From NCBI GenBank assembly GCA_951217055.1, contig OX578280.1, positions 16,593,394 to 16,657,393 of the forward strand: a stretch of 64,000 nucleotides of DNA. The letters run 5' to 3'. Position numbers and translations under genes: made by a program. The DNA comes from Gerris lacustris. Lineage: Eukaryota; Arthropoda; Insecta; Hemiptera; Gerridae. Of the stretch, positions 45,206-57,993 are shown piece after piece. The notes beneath the pieces were generated by a model. It saw only the letters and a program-made list of their open reading frames with translations. It did not search any database and had not been told where the DNA came from. Position 1 is the first letter of the stretch, and the number at the start of each line of letters is the position of its first letter.

Positions 45206-46913
45206 TTTATCTCCAGTAGGGAAAAAAGTAATGATTTTGAATTAGTTTAGAGGGACTAAAGTCAGTCTTTTCATCCCTGAACTCAAAAAGTAGGGAGAAA
45301 AAGTAAAAGTAGAAAATTAATGGCTAATGTAATGAAGTTGTTGAAATCAGGTTGGCGGCACTGAGTTTTTCGACCATGTTTATCTTTGTTCATAACCTGC
45401 ATCTAAATAACCTTCTATTTGAGTTTAATTCCAATTCTTATTTGTTTTAATAGGTTTGTTCCAACCACTCTTCAAACTGGTTTGGAACTGTACGACGCAT
45501 GCGCATTTGGAAAAAACAGTTCCAACGAGCCCAAACTCAAACTATGACTGACTCCAACTGTTAATCGGCTGTTCCAACCACGCTCTGATTGAATCACGGA
45601 TTAGTTTGGAACCAGTCAGAGCAGTCAGCGATCGGCGGCAGGGACTAGTAGTTTGGGATTGAGTTTGGGTGAACAGAAACGTAACCTTCCGCTCCGCTTC
45701 ATTGTTTTTGATTTGATTGTGCTCGCCTATTATAATTATTCTCCTTTCTTGCGAATCAACTGTTCTTTTTAAAATGTTTTTGTACGAATGCGACGATGAA
45801 TTTTTGTGCATATAATTGGCATTTTCTAGATATTTCTGAAAAAAATAAAAATTGGACCTATTTTCCAAGATGGACTTTTGATACTTATTCCATTTTCAAA
45901 CAAATATCGAAAGAATCCGATTTATTTCCGCAATATTTCTTTCGTTAACTGGACTAAGATTAATATTTGTTTTTTAAAACAAAAGAGCATTTAGGATTAT
46001 ATCAATAAAAATACGAATACGAGTGTGCCGTGAGTCTACTAAAACTGGCTCACCTCAGTAAGCCCGAAAATTGTGAATTGCGTAAATCGAAATGAAATCG
46101 TGAATTCATGTAATAAATAAACATTTCTGAAATGTGTGCATTGTGTTTTCGTCATATCCTCTATGAGTATGTAGGTTTTACTTCCAACTTTCGAGCTTAA
46201 TTAGCATTAGAAAATGAAACTTTTGTGGTGTGGCGCCCCCTTGTTGTGCGAGCCCCTAGGCGGCCTAAATCAGGCCCTGATTTAAGCGACTGGCACTTAT
46301 CTTCATCAACTATTGACTTATCCATCATCCATATCTTTAATATTAATAAGTACAGGTATTTTAGATAGCACAGGAACGCAAAATCACATAAACGATCAAC
46401 TCAAAAAGTTGTTCTGATAACAGTGCTAAAACCTACCACGGAAAACGACGTTTGGTTCGAGAAAGGAGCGTTCCAACAAAAACGAAATCACAAATCAATT
46501 CCCAACGGTCAGTGATCGCGCATGCGCATTACGTCAATCACGGACTAATCCGAAACTGATTCGGAACTAGTGGTTGGAACAAACCTATTATTGAATCTTT
46601 TATATATCTGCTATTAAAAGTGCTAATAATTATTGTTATTTATTAAAATAATAAATAAAAACTGTGCAATGGACGAAAATGTGTATTTTCTTCCTACTGC
46701 AGATAAAATATTGTATGTACCTCGTGAGTAAAGTGCTATTATTCCCCTCGCGATAATTATCTCCCTTAGCTGCGCCTCGGGAGCTAATTAGAGTTATTCC
46801 CTCGGCTGCGCCTCGGGAATTAAAGAGTCTAATTCCTTCGGCTTCGCCTCAAGAACCAACTTTTTCGCTCAGGGAATAATGGCTTACTTCACTCCCTAGG
46901 TGCATAAATAACT
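45206..46913 (-). mobile_element. Composite G/H element interrupted by family I
   Basis: Minus-strand copy of the 32.52-33.06 kb element. G occupies 46717-46913 and H occupies 46589-46716 plus 45206-45452. The family I transposon separates the two H parts. Confidence 0.75.
45453..46588. mobile_element. TIR transposon, family I (about 1.14 kb), nested in H
   Basis: Ends GGTTTGTTCCAACCAC and GTGGTTGGAACAAACC are exact inverted repeats, and each arm has a CGCATGCGCA palindrome about 45-65 bp in. The H copy at 32.7-32.8 kb reads through the insertion point. Flanks TA/TA are compatible with a 2-bp duplication, but the local TTA repeats make this uncertain. A 108-codon minus frame (45542-45868) has no recognisable transposase motif, so the element looks non-autonomous. 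Confidence 0.8.
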
Positions 46914-47519
46914 ATTGTGCATACCTTTAACTTATTCTCTCACTGTTTCCTTCACTACTCAATTTCACTTCACGTTATTCGTTATTCTTCCTTCACACGT
47001 ATATACTGCGTTTACTCACTTGAACACTTAACATATCACACTTTTCATCTGTTTAATCTCGAGTTTTTTTACCGTCCTTTGTAAGGCATGTTTGTTGGCC
47101 TTGGGACAGGTTAGTTCCTTTCGCGCCTTGTTCCCCCACCTTGGACTCTCTTCTCCCCTCTTATGTACTCTGTATCTAGTCTTACGTAAGAATCAGTCGG
47201 GCTCTGTCTCTTGTATTGTATGCCACGTTTTCTTAAGTACACGACTATATTTACATACAATTTACACAATCTCGCTTTTATTTATTACTCGACCCCATAA
47301 TCAGTACAGTCCACTTACTCGTCTAAACATCATCCAATTCAAAATTTGACGTTAATCTGACATATTTCATGCATACCGTCCCTACATTATAGTACATTAC
47401 GCTTCGAGTGCGGAAAGTATCATTTTGCATGCGAGTGTGGAGTTTGCACCCGAGCGAAAGCGAGGGTAGTAAAACCACACGAGCAATGCAAAATGCAGTT
47501 TTCACACGAGTTGCGTACC

Positions 47520-47722
47520 GTACTTTATCAACGATTGTTAGATTTAAATAATAAATACAGAAAAAAATAAACTTGCTGTGTGTAAGTTCGTATCTCTCTT
47601 TTGATAAAGATGGCATTAATTCTTGAGTTGTATTTTTTGCCGAATTAATTATTTCTGGAGGAGTATTATTCTCCACTATTTCGTCAAAGTCACTTAATTC
47701 ACTTATTGTGTTTCACTAAAAA
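47520..47722 (-). pseudogene. N-terminal fragment resembling tyrosine-recombinase-like proteins, copy 3
   Basis: The minus strand reads SDFDEIVENNTPPEIINSA, KNTTQELMPSLSKERYELT and HSKF, matching copy 1 at most positions, with mainly conservative changes (R/K, N/Q). The start codon of copy 1 is ATA here (ACACAATAAGTG), so this copy has lost its initiator. After K-F the frame runs into the same AT-rich hydrophobic stretch, then the foldback segment. No downstream domain is present. Confidence 0.45.
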
Positions 47723-47814
47723 CTCGATTATAAACAGTTACTTTAATAAAAGAACAGCAAATTAGTTTTGTAAAATGTAAACAAACAACAAACACGCTAA
47801 TCGTGCGTAAAGCT

Positions 47815-47866
47815 GAAGAATTCCTCTTCTTTACCGCACAAGGGTGGTAAAGAAGAGGAATTCTTC
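47815..47866. repeat. Perfect 21-bp hairpin
   Basis: 47815-47835 and 47846-47866 are exact reverse complements (GAAGAATTCCTCTTCTTTAC...), with a 10-nt loop. It is kept with 17-bp arms in copy 1, although the loop sequences differ. Confidence 0.9.
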
Positions 47867-48479
47867 AGAACTATGAGACACGCATGCGCAATGAATACAA
47901 GTACGTAAAGAATCAATTTCTACGCATCTAAACATAGACAATGTTTATATTTCGTATCAATCGTAGATAAAGGTTTTTTTCATAACTCATCCCTACATTT
48001 TATGCTAATACGTGAAACTCACTACTAAATTTAACTTCACGCTTACGCCACTCGCTCCTGAATGTTATTTCGATTTAACACATTTTATTTCAGTAATTCA
48101 TTTAACAGCAATCTAACACGTTTACTCACTCCTGCTATTATCGTAACTTTCACACGTTTCCCTCACACCTATATACTTTATGCAAATACATGTTACTCAA
48201 TCCTAAACGTTACGTCAATCTAACACACCTGTCACTAGTTCATTCAACATCAATCTAACACGTTCACTCACTCCTACTATTCTAGTCACTTTCACACGTT
48301 TCACTCACTCCTATATATTTTAAGCCAATAAGAGCTCTCTCTTTTACAAGAGTCACTCACTCCTAAACGTTACGTCAATCTAACACACCTCTCACTAGTT
48401 CATTCAACATCAATCTAACACGTTTACTCACTCCTACTATTCTAGTCACTTTCACTCACTCCTACATATTTTAAGCCAA

Positions 48480-49260
48480 TAAGTGTTACTCTCTTCATAC
48501 ACCTGTCACTAGTACATTTAACACAAGTTTCACTCACTCCTAAACGTTACGTCAATCTAACACACCTGTCACTAGTACATTTAACACAAGTTTCACTCAC
48601 TCCTAAACGTTACGTCAATCTAACACACCTGTCACTAGTTCATTTAACACAAGTTTCACTCACTCCTAAACGTTACGTCAATCTAACACACCTGTCACTA
48701 GTTCATTTAACACAAGTTTCACTCACTCCTAAACGTTACGTCAATCTAACACACCTGTCACTAGTTCATTTAACACAAGTTTCACTCACTCCTAAACGTT
48801 ACGTCAATCTAACACACCTGTCACTAGTTCATTTAACACAAGTTTCACTCACTTCTAAACGTTACGTCAATCTAACACACCTGTCACTAGTACATTTAAC
48901 ACAAGTTTCACTCACTCCTAAACGTTACGTCAATCTAACACACCTGTCACTAGTTCATTTAACACAAGTTTCACTCACTCCTAAACGTTACGTCAATCTA
49001 ACACACCTGTCACTAGTACATTTAACACAAGTTTCACTCACTCCTAAACGTTACGTCAATCTAACACACCTGTCACTAGTTCATTTAACACAAGTTTTAC
49101 TCACTCCTAAACGTTACGTCAGCATAACACCTTTCCTCACTAGTTAATTTAATACAAGTGTCACTCACTCCTAAACGTTACGTCAATCTAACACACCTGT
49201 CACTAGTTCATTTAACACAAGTTTCACTCACTCCTAAACGTTACGTCAACATAACACACA
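48480..49260 (+). repeat. 63-bp satellite array
   Basis: TAAACGTTACGTCAATC recurs at 48541, 48604, 48667, 48730, 48793 and onward in 63-bp steps. The unit is completed by TAACACACCTGTCACTAG, TTCATTTAACACAAG and TTTCACTCACTCC. About 11-12 good units, with an alternation of TACATTTAAC and TTCATTTAAC variants and diverged edges. Confidence 0.95.
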
Positions 49261-49340
49261 TTTTCTCACTAGTTCATGTAATATCAATCTAACACGTTTT
49301 CTCACTCCTACTCTTCTGGTCACTTTCACTTACTTGTCTC

Positions 49341-49964
49341 ACGTTTCCCAGAACTATAACGAAAGCTACCGTCATTAAGTAATGGAATTTTCCCCCGAAT
49401 AAGATAATGTTGGGAAACTAAGTTTATAAAGTAAGGTAGACTTTGAAGAAAACCTCGATAAAAAGTTAAAATAATAAAGTTATAAAAACTTTATTAATAA
49501 AGTTATTAAATATAATAAAGTAAACTTGCAATATAAAGTAATTTAAAACTTTACATAATGTAAACAAAAAGTTTAAAACCTAACTAAATGAAACTGAAAT
49601 ACATAATTATTTTTACACCGACAAATGATGACTTAAAAATTGAAATATAACTAAAAGTATGAGGTAAAAAAACACTAGTTCATAATTTTTAAGTTACATT
49701 TAAAACGTCAGTACTAAGTTAGAATGTAATTATTACCTAAGAGATATCTAATGTTATATCAATAAAAAGCTACAATAAATTAAAATAGTTTATGACAATT
49801 TTTTCAATGAAATATTAAATTTTAATTTAAATAATTAATTGAATTAATTTAAAATATTTTCTCAAAAAACTTTGACTTAAATCTAAAACCTAACCTACAG
49901 AGTACTGAAATAAGATTGAAATTTAGTTGCGTTATTATAATGCAGATTTTTAAAAACTATTTCT
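49341..49964. other. AT-rich, nothing recognised
   Basis: Repeated AATAAAGTTAT-like words near 49.47-49.55 kb, otherwise featureless. Confidence 0.4.
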
Positions 49965-50330
49965 TCTTTTTTACTTTCTCATAAAAAGGGAAAGTCTTGT
50001 GATAGCGTAGGAATACGATTTTGAGATTTTTTGGATTTACACGGTTTGTGGTCCCCTGAGACCAAAAAAAGTGTTTTTTTAAAAAATGTTGTCTGTCATC
50101 TATTATCTATGCAGAATCGTAAAGCTTAAACTACTGGACCGATTTTGACAAAAGTCGGCATACATGTTCAGAAAATGCATACCCCAAAGAGAAATCGAGA
50201 GAAACAGAAAAATAGATTATAGCTCCAAATTTTGGGGTGCAGCCCCCTAAAACTCAAGGCAAATTATTTCTCGTAAACAGTTCCGACGATTTTGATTAAA
50301 CAATTAACAAATTTTCTATTTAAAAAAGAA
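49965..50330 (-). repeat. Family E, partial copy 2
   Basis: The minus strand carries CCCCAAAATTTGGAGCTATA, TATGCCGACTTTTGTC, the GACAGACAAC part and, at its far end, GAGAAAGTAAAA. The ACAG tract is much shorter than in copy 1. Confidence 0.7.
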
Positions 50331-50600
50331 TTTGACGATATTTAAGAATTTAACGATCCCCCAAGTTCCATTACTTTATTTAAAAAAAAAAATGCAATTC
50401 AAATATTCTATCAAAAATGTACACTCCAATTTGAAATTTTGAAGTTGGGTGGCCTGGGGGCAAAGTGGGTGGTTGCCCCTAGTGGGCGATTGCATGAAAA
50501 CCAACTTCTCTTTGCATGGTAGAGATCCCCCATATTTCATCAATTTATATCAAACCGTTCAAAAGTTAAGAGGGGGGGAGACTTTTGGACCACCCTGTAT
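50331..50600. other. Probable repeat end, unassigned
   Basis: GGACCACCCTGTATA immediately before a TA run resembles common arthropod repeat termini. No second copy was found here. Confidence 0.3.
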
Positions 50601-50601
50601 A

Positions 50602-50634
<33 letters not shown>

Positions 50635-50740
50635 TGAACTAATTAACCATTTTTATTGTGTAGTAGCATTTTAGTTTTTTCCGTTTTGATAGTCATGGGT
50701 GTTAGTTTCATGGGTTTTTTGTATTTCGTTTGTTTGTTAG

Positions 50741-50780
50741 GCCCCTGAAGAAGGTTTTAAGTAAAAACCAAAACGTCGGG
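50741..50780 (+). ncRNA. Possible degenerate hammerhead-like motif
   Basis: CCCCTGAAGA fits the CUGANGA core with a CCC stem I strand. GGTTTT-AAGTA-AAAACC can form stem II, and AAAACGTCGGG gives an A-rich box, a two-base stem III and GTC next to GGG that can close stem I. Minimal hammerheads with very short stem III are known from Penelope-like elements. Here the G of the GAAA box is missing and an unpaired A follows the core, so activity is unlikely. Confidence 0.35.
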
Positions 50781-50868
50781 ATTGTAACATAGTGACGATT
50801 TTTGTGACCGAAACCTGAGTTTTGTTTGTTTTTGTTTATATTTACGGTCGAGAATTTATTCATTTATA

Positions 50869-51990
<1,122 letters not shown>

Positions 51991-52210
51991 AAGAAACCTT
52001 ATAATATAACGGCTCTGTCTGTCTGTCTGTCTGCCCGTTGGCTTGTTTCAATTATTCATAAACTACTATCGCTAGAAATATGCAATTCGGCACACAGGTG
52101 CATCTTGGCATTTGAGACAACTGTACACTTTTTGGAGTTTTCACGCTTAATATTTTCAAGATGGCGGCCAATATGGCGGGCGACTAAAAAACGTTTTTAT
52201 TCACCATGAC
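51991..52210. repeat. Probable dispersed repeat with GTCT tract
   Basis: GGCTCTGTCTGTCTGTCTGT followed by CATAAACTACTATCGCTAG and ATGCAATTCGGCACACAGG repeats the layout of families C-E in inverse orientation. Single copy in the window, assigned by architecture only. Confidence 0.4.
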
Positions 52211-53689
52211 ATGTTATACATCAATTTAAAGGTATTGAAGTGAAGAAGAAGAATATGTAACTTTTAAAATTTTACACTTATAATTTTAACTTAATCGTAC
52301 AGATCCCGGCGATTAACGCCTCATGTACTTACGTGAATGTCTTAACCCTAGAACGAAAAATAAAATAAAAAAAATATTAACCCAATCGAATGAACACCAA
52401 ATTTTATATATATTTTTTTTAAAAGTACAAATTGTTCTAAAAAAAGTTTGATGAAAATATATTATATGTATACTATTTAATTTTAAAATCCTTATTTTTG
52501 GTCAAAATTAAATGGTATTTTTAGTATGACAAATTATATTTACAAAAATATAGAATTAATTAAAAAATAAAATGTTTAATTAATTAATTTAATCCATTAA
52601 TTAATTGGGGTCTCACTGACCCCTGTGTGGAGTTTACGTAAAAAAAAACAAAATGTGTGTCGTTCTAGGCTTAACCCTCAAGATAGTAAGAAAGATGAGC
52701 ACTTTTGAAAATTGGTTATGAAATTTTTAAATTTGAAAATATTATTTGATTTTAAAAAAGTTCAAATCCAACATTTTAGGAGACAGTGGTAAATATTTAA
52801 CAGTTTAGAAAGGTTAAAAACAAATGAAATAAAAAAACAGAACAATAAGAGTACAAGAAATAACAAATTACTCTAAATAAATAAGTGAGAGACGGAAACA
52901 TCTAAATTTTTAGTTAAACTTTAAATTCTAAGAAAGTGTACTATAAAAAGAAGATTGTACAAGTAATAAAAAAATCATGGAATACTCCGTTAGTGTTCCA
53001 AACTGCAATTAGAAGTAACTTTTATAAATATTTTAAATTCTCACGGAAAAAAAGGAGAAGAAATCAAATATTCTATAAGTGCTTAGAGTAAGGGAAACGG
53101 CAGAATGTACTTGAGTTTTAGTCGCAGTCTCACTTTTACAAATAAAATAAAAAACAAGAAATGAGATAAAAAAAAGAGGAAGAAATAAATGAGATAGGTA
53201 ACTCACAACTTGTTACAGTTAATAAAAAGCAAATAAAAACAAGAACTCTAAAGGTATAAGGATGGATATGAATGATAATGTACTCTCAGATTTTATAAAT
53301 ATGCAAAAATGAAAAAAACTGAAACTCAACACGAGCTAAATATTAAGTATGTTCGTAATATTAAAATGTAGTTTCCCGAGCGGACTCGCAGACATTAAAA
53401 AAATCATTCTATAAAAAGTTTAGATTATTATGTAGACCGTTGCGGTTAGAATTAATTGAGTCTGTTATTCAATTATTAAAAATTAAGGAAAAGCTAGTCG
53501 TTAATTTTAAAAAAACCTGCGCAACAGAAGTCTTGGATCAGAAGAGCGACGATGAAGGTCATCACCTCGTGAAATAATACTTGTTGGAACGAGGTTCCTT
53601 ATGACACGTTCTGGAGCCCGGGATTGAATCCAAAAAAAACGACCGTCACAAAATCACCGTCACAAAACCAAGCGTCACGAAATCTATCG
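52211..53689. other. Long AT-rich stretch, no gene recognised
   Basis: Mostly A/T text. GACCGTCACAAAATCACCG and CGTCACAAAACC near 53.64 kb are short imperfect repeats. Confidence 0.4.
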
Positions 53690-54340
53690 ATGACGATAAC
53701 TTGAGCTAAAGATGACCAAGTTAGTTGAAAGTTGGTACACATGTTCATTTTACAAATGCTCAGGCTGAGTTCGTTGGACAACGTTATCCGCCCAAACGTT
53801 TACGGGCAACGCTCGCGTAAACGTAAACATTAAAATATAAAATTAGAATTTTAGGACAGAAAAGAATTCTAACTTCATCTATTTAATGAGACAAACAACT
53901 TGTGTTTAATTATATGTTTTTTTAGTAAAACGAATACCGACACTGCTATGAAGTGATAAAGATCGCTAAATTTATTAAACCAGACCTAAACATTTAAAAT
54001 AAAGAAAACAACGTTTTTTACCGATATCTTACGTTCTAACATAACGATTTCAATAAAAAATCATACACATCGTCTAAAGTAGAATTGAAACAGGCATGTA
54101 AAATTTCAACCTGATACAAGCAGAAGTTTTTGAGTAGGGAAGAGATATATTTTAAATTAGTAGGACGGGTAGGTAGAAAACAGTCCTATTTCCTACCAAC
54201 TACAAACATACTCTTTAACTATAAACTCATCATGATTAACTTTTTTTCTCAATATTCAATACATATTAATTGTAAGACGCTTGCTTTAATGATACAAATA
54301 ATGATATTCTTTTAATGTTCCCTTAAATCCGCAAAAGGTA
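53690..54340 (+). repeat. Family P repeat, copy 2
   Basis: From GATGACGATAACTTGAGC through TGCTCAGGCTGAGTTCGTTG, TATGAAGTGATAAAGATCG and ATATCTTACGTTCTAACATA, it aligns with copy 1 and with the minus copy at 14.2 kb. Non-coding. Confidence 0.7.
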
Positions 54341-54889
54341 CAAAAAGTTAGTTACTTTTAATTTTGTCTCTTTTTTAACTCCGCCATGTATAAGTAGTTA
54401 GCAACGCATACGTACTTAGCAGTGTGATTTTATAATTTATATTTAATGAAAAATGTAAGGAACTTCGTTCCTACCGGGTGTCCCGCGACACCACACGTAT
54501 TTTTTTTATTTATATTATTATCCACTTCATAATTTATTTATATTAGTTATATTATTTAATAATGTAACTCTAGTTCTTTCTTAAGCGGCACGGATGATGG
54601 CTCGAAAAAGCCCAACACTGCTTTGATAAATAAACAAGTTTAATTTTGCATGGAGAGACAGTTTCTTTGTGTTCATTTAGTCTACACAGGTCTCACGTAA
54701 CTGTCTAGACCCAAGGCAATTATTCTAGTCTAAAGCTCAAATTTCTGTCGTGCAATTTCCCCTATTAATTAATCAATGAAACAACCCTAGAGCCACTCCA
54801 GTAGAGTTTGAGCAACATTTAACTGAAATCTTTTGAATGAAAAATATAGATCCGATATTAAAATCTTTTGAGCAACATATATATATAAA
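54341..54889. other. Mixed repeat debris
   Basis: Holds a hairpin at 54461-54475 (GGAACTTCGTTCC), CGGGTGTCCCGCGACACC, and the 60-bp word GAATGA-AAATAT-GATCCG-ATATTAAAATCTTTT at 54833-54882, which recurs at 56.11 kb. Confidence 0.4.
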
Positions 54890-55555
54890 ATTAAAGTTTT
54901 GTCTGTACATTGGTCAGAATTGAATTTTTTTTGGATACTTTTCCATTTTAGACATTCCAAAAACCGAATCCAGCCTTAACTTTTTTCGTGTATGTATGTG
55001 TGTCTGTCGCCCCAGTCAGACTTTATAGGCGCAAAACTGGCTAAATGAAATCGATTAATTTTTTTTCAGGGGTGAGCGCAAACATGTTGCGCAATTAGTA
55101 GGCTTGGTTTCATCTAAAAATATTAAGTAGAACCAAAGTTATTAACAATTTTATAAAAAAAAGTATATAAAACATAACCTAAAAAAATAGGTTAACCCGC
55201 CGTAAACAAACCCCACTGACTCGCTATTATATTATTACTTGACTACTATTATTATATACTTCAAGACCACCTAGAGACATGTGGTTTTTTGCGTTTGGTC
55301 GGAAATTGGCCCAACCCGACTGGAAAAATCCGAAAAGTAAAAAAATATATTTGTACCCCCCCCCCCCTTAAAAAATTAAAGATGGCGTACGCACTTTAAA
55401 GTTTTTTTAGAGGCTTATTGTGGCTAAACGGTAAGTTGTATCGACAAGCTGATTGCGCCAGCAGTAACTAATTTTAAAAGATCTACTAATTTGGTCCTAT
55501 TACTTAATGACGTAATTTCATCGGTTCTACCTTAAATAGAGCTAAATTTTATTTT
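54890..55555 (+). repeat. Family Q repeat, copy 2
   Basis: Aligns in order with 42.49-43.16 kb, including the poly-C run at 55346-55357. Confidence 0.8.
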
Positions 55556-56151
55556 TTTGAAAAGAAATTTCACATTGAGTGCTTATGGCGTCCGCAATTG
55601 TTGACCGATTTAATTTCTGATTGGAGTGCTTAAACCTCACACTAATGCTCTTTAAATCGAGTATTTATTATTTAATTAATTGTTTCTAGAACTAGGAGTT
55701 ATTAAATATTTGCTGGTGCAACTGCCGTATTGAATGAAGAGGCTGGTAATTAAATAATGCACCATCATTGTTGATGATTGTTCAATGACTTCCCAGTCTA
55801 ATTGGTTTTGTCTACGTTTTTTTTTCTTATTCATTATACCTTTTTTTTTTTAGCATTGAGTTATTACTATATTACTTAGTTTCTACTGGCTATTTTTAAA
55901 ATATATAGATAGATAGAATCCAAACTATGATTTGGAGAGTATTATATTCTTAATAATGGAATTAATGATGTGTAATATAGTCCTGATTTTATTCCTAGAA
56001 GGCTTTGGAAACAAAACTATTTAGGAATTTAATTTAATTGCTAGGCCTACATGATTATAGGAAACACAGCCACTAATACCTAGCATGAGGGGTGAAAGCT
56101 AGTTTAAAATAAATCTTTTGAATGAGAAATATCGATCCGATATTAAAATCT
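55556..56151. other. No gene recognised
   Basis: AT-rich. It ends with the repeated word found at 54.83 kb, which serves as the empty site for the next element. Confidence 0.4.
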
Positions 56152-56425
56152 TTAAGCCTAGTCCACACCAGTAGACACGTTACGAGACATCTTCTGAGAC
56201 CGTCTATGGTCTAGGTCTAGCGTCCACACTTGTAGACACGTTGCGCAACATGCCTAACGTTGCACCATGTCTACCATTCAGAATGGAAAACCATAGACAT
56301 GCGATTTTGGTCTAGCAACGAGACCGTAGTCGCCGTTTGTCTCAGCCGATGTCTATAGGCAAATCGCTAGACATGTCTCTGAGACCAAAATCGCGTAACA
56401 TGTCTACTAGTGTGGACAAGGCTTT
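56152..56425. mobile_element. TIR element (MITE-like), family R
   Basis: The left end AAGCCTAGTCCACACCAGTA, GACACGTTACG matches the reverse complement of the right end AAGCCTTGTCCACACTAGTA, GACATGTTACG. It is about 270 bp, GC-richer than its flanks, with internal GAGAC/GTCTC repeats. The flanking words AAAATCTTT and TGAG-GCAACAT are joined as AAAATCTTTTGAGCAACAT at 54.87 kb. Confidence 0.85.
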
Positions 56426-57705
56426 GAGAGCAACATTTAACTTAAATCTTTTGAATGAGAAATATTGTTTAGCAATTGTAACAAATCTATAAAGTGCATT
56501 TTTTTTTTTAAATTAAATATAAGCTGATTTTTTTTTTTTTTTTTTTTTTTTTTAACCCAAATCAAAGACAATCAATTACGAGAATATATTAAATCGCTCT
56601 TTCGAGGGAATAATTTTTTATATATTTTTTTTCTTTAAGTCAAAGAATTCATAATATTATTTTATATCAATAAGTTGTGATAAGAAATCAAATGTATCTT
56701 TGGAAGTTTCCTTTCAGATTGAAAAGTTTAAAGATTTTCAAAATTTAAATTTTGGTACACAGGAGTACAGGGTACAAGTTATGAATACGGAGTCAAAGTG
56801 ATGAATACCATTCATGATGCATATCGTTGAAAAGCTCTTTAAGAGTACTACAGAAATTATTGTTATATACAGTTTTGTCATATTTTCATTTAGGAGGGGG
56901 GGGGGGGGGGGTTAATTTGGGATATTTGCAAGTTATCTTATTAAAGAGGAGGAGGGGGATAGAAATAAATGGGAGGAATAGAATCTAGATAATCTCGCAT
57001 AGTAAAATAATTTAAATGCGTTTCTTAATGTTAGTTTATAAACTTATAAAATTAAAATGACACTCCGTAGCGGAGCACGGGTATGCAGCTAGTTATAATA
57101 TAAATCATGGTATTTTTAACTGAAAACAAATTACAAATTTTCACAATGAATCAAAATAAAAATACAAAAAGGTATCTTCAAAGGAGACACTTATATTTTG
57201 AAATCAATGTCACTGCATTTTTTTATGCTTATATTACGATTCGTCCAGCAATAGGGAAGCTAAAGTGGCAATTAATAATTATAATTAATAAGCAAACCTC
57301 AATGTCAGTTTTCAATTATTTATTTGTTGATTACATACCTGAAACAGATAAACGAAACGTTCGATATTATAACAGTATAAAAATTAAAAATTACAAATAA
57401 TTACAAATAACAGTATAAATAAGTAGTTATTCAATTTTATCTAATATTAAAAACAACAGCATTGGGTCAGGTAGTTTCAGGCTTGTAGTTTGGATATAAC
57501 CGTGGATATTGTAGATTTTAATAACATATATCCAAACTAAAACATGCCAAAATAAATCAATATGAGTTTATAACAGGCCTAAACCTGCTTCGATAATACA
57601 AAAAAGTAATATTTTGTGGAGCGAATTCGAGTTCAATAACCATAAGTTCCTTTGAATTCTTTGAAATTATTTTCACCTACTTTCCAAGTTTTGTAAATTG
57701 TAAAA
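56426..57705. other. No gene recognised
   Basis: Contains a poly(T) run at 56528-56553, a half-arm of family K at 56.74-56.91 kb ending in a G15 run at about 56888, and a repeat-like end GGAGCACGGGTATGCAGCTAG at 57.07 kb. The 97-codon frame at 57107-57400 has no domain. Confidence 0.4.
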
Positions 57706-57993
57706 TTTTGCTTCAGAGATTAAAGAAGGTAACGGAAGAGGTATGGATAATTTTAAAGAACGATTTTTTTTGCCTGAGGAATTAAAAAACTCCTTGACAG
57801 AAATCCGATTTAGGCATCAAGGAACATTTTTAGTCTAATGTATGTCGTTCGGCCAACATTTAGTGAAACAACATATCTTCAAAACAGCAAGTTCTATTAA
57901 ATAAATTAGGTGTCGCAAAAGCTAAACCTAAGTAAGCTACACGACACGAGAAAGCTATATACCACACTACTTCGCAGACAATATTCTTCATTG
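57706..57993 (-). repeat. Family A, diverged and internally deleted copy
   Basis: On the minus strand, GTCTGCGAAGTAGTGTGG and TATATAGCTTTCTCG at 57993-57947 match the 5' end. The 3' part around GAAATCCGATTTAGGCATC and GTAACGGAAGAGG (read on the plus strand, inverse order) matches the other end. Identity is low. Confidence 0.45.

Larger units (their letters stand above)
47389..47989 (-). mobile_element. Promoter-plus-first-exon module, copy 3
   Basis: Minus-strand copy of the module at 10.39-10.93 kb, with the longer foldback end at 47395-47515. It is flanked by TCCCTACATT at 47379-47388 and 47990-47999, consistent with a 9-10 bp target duplication in the satellite field. The hairpin at 47815-47866 and the sequence ACGCATGCGCA at 47880-47890 are conserved. 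Confidence 0.75.
44980..49340 (+). repeat. G-poor CTCACTC-type satellite field, interrupted by insertions
   Basis: Diverged words such as CACTCCTA, TTACGTCA, CACGTTTCACTCACTC and ACGTATATACT occur at 44.98-45.20, 46.92-47.37 and 48.0-48.5 kb, and become a regular 63-bp array at 48.5-49.25 kb. The intervening parts are insertions (families H, I and the exon module). Confidence 0.65.

Noticed and set aside
45542..45868. 108-codon minus frame as a transposase of TIR element I
   Set aside because: No DDE motif, zinc finger or helix-turn-helix pattern is recognisable, and the frame is short for a transposase.
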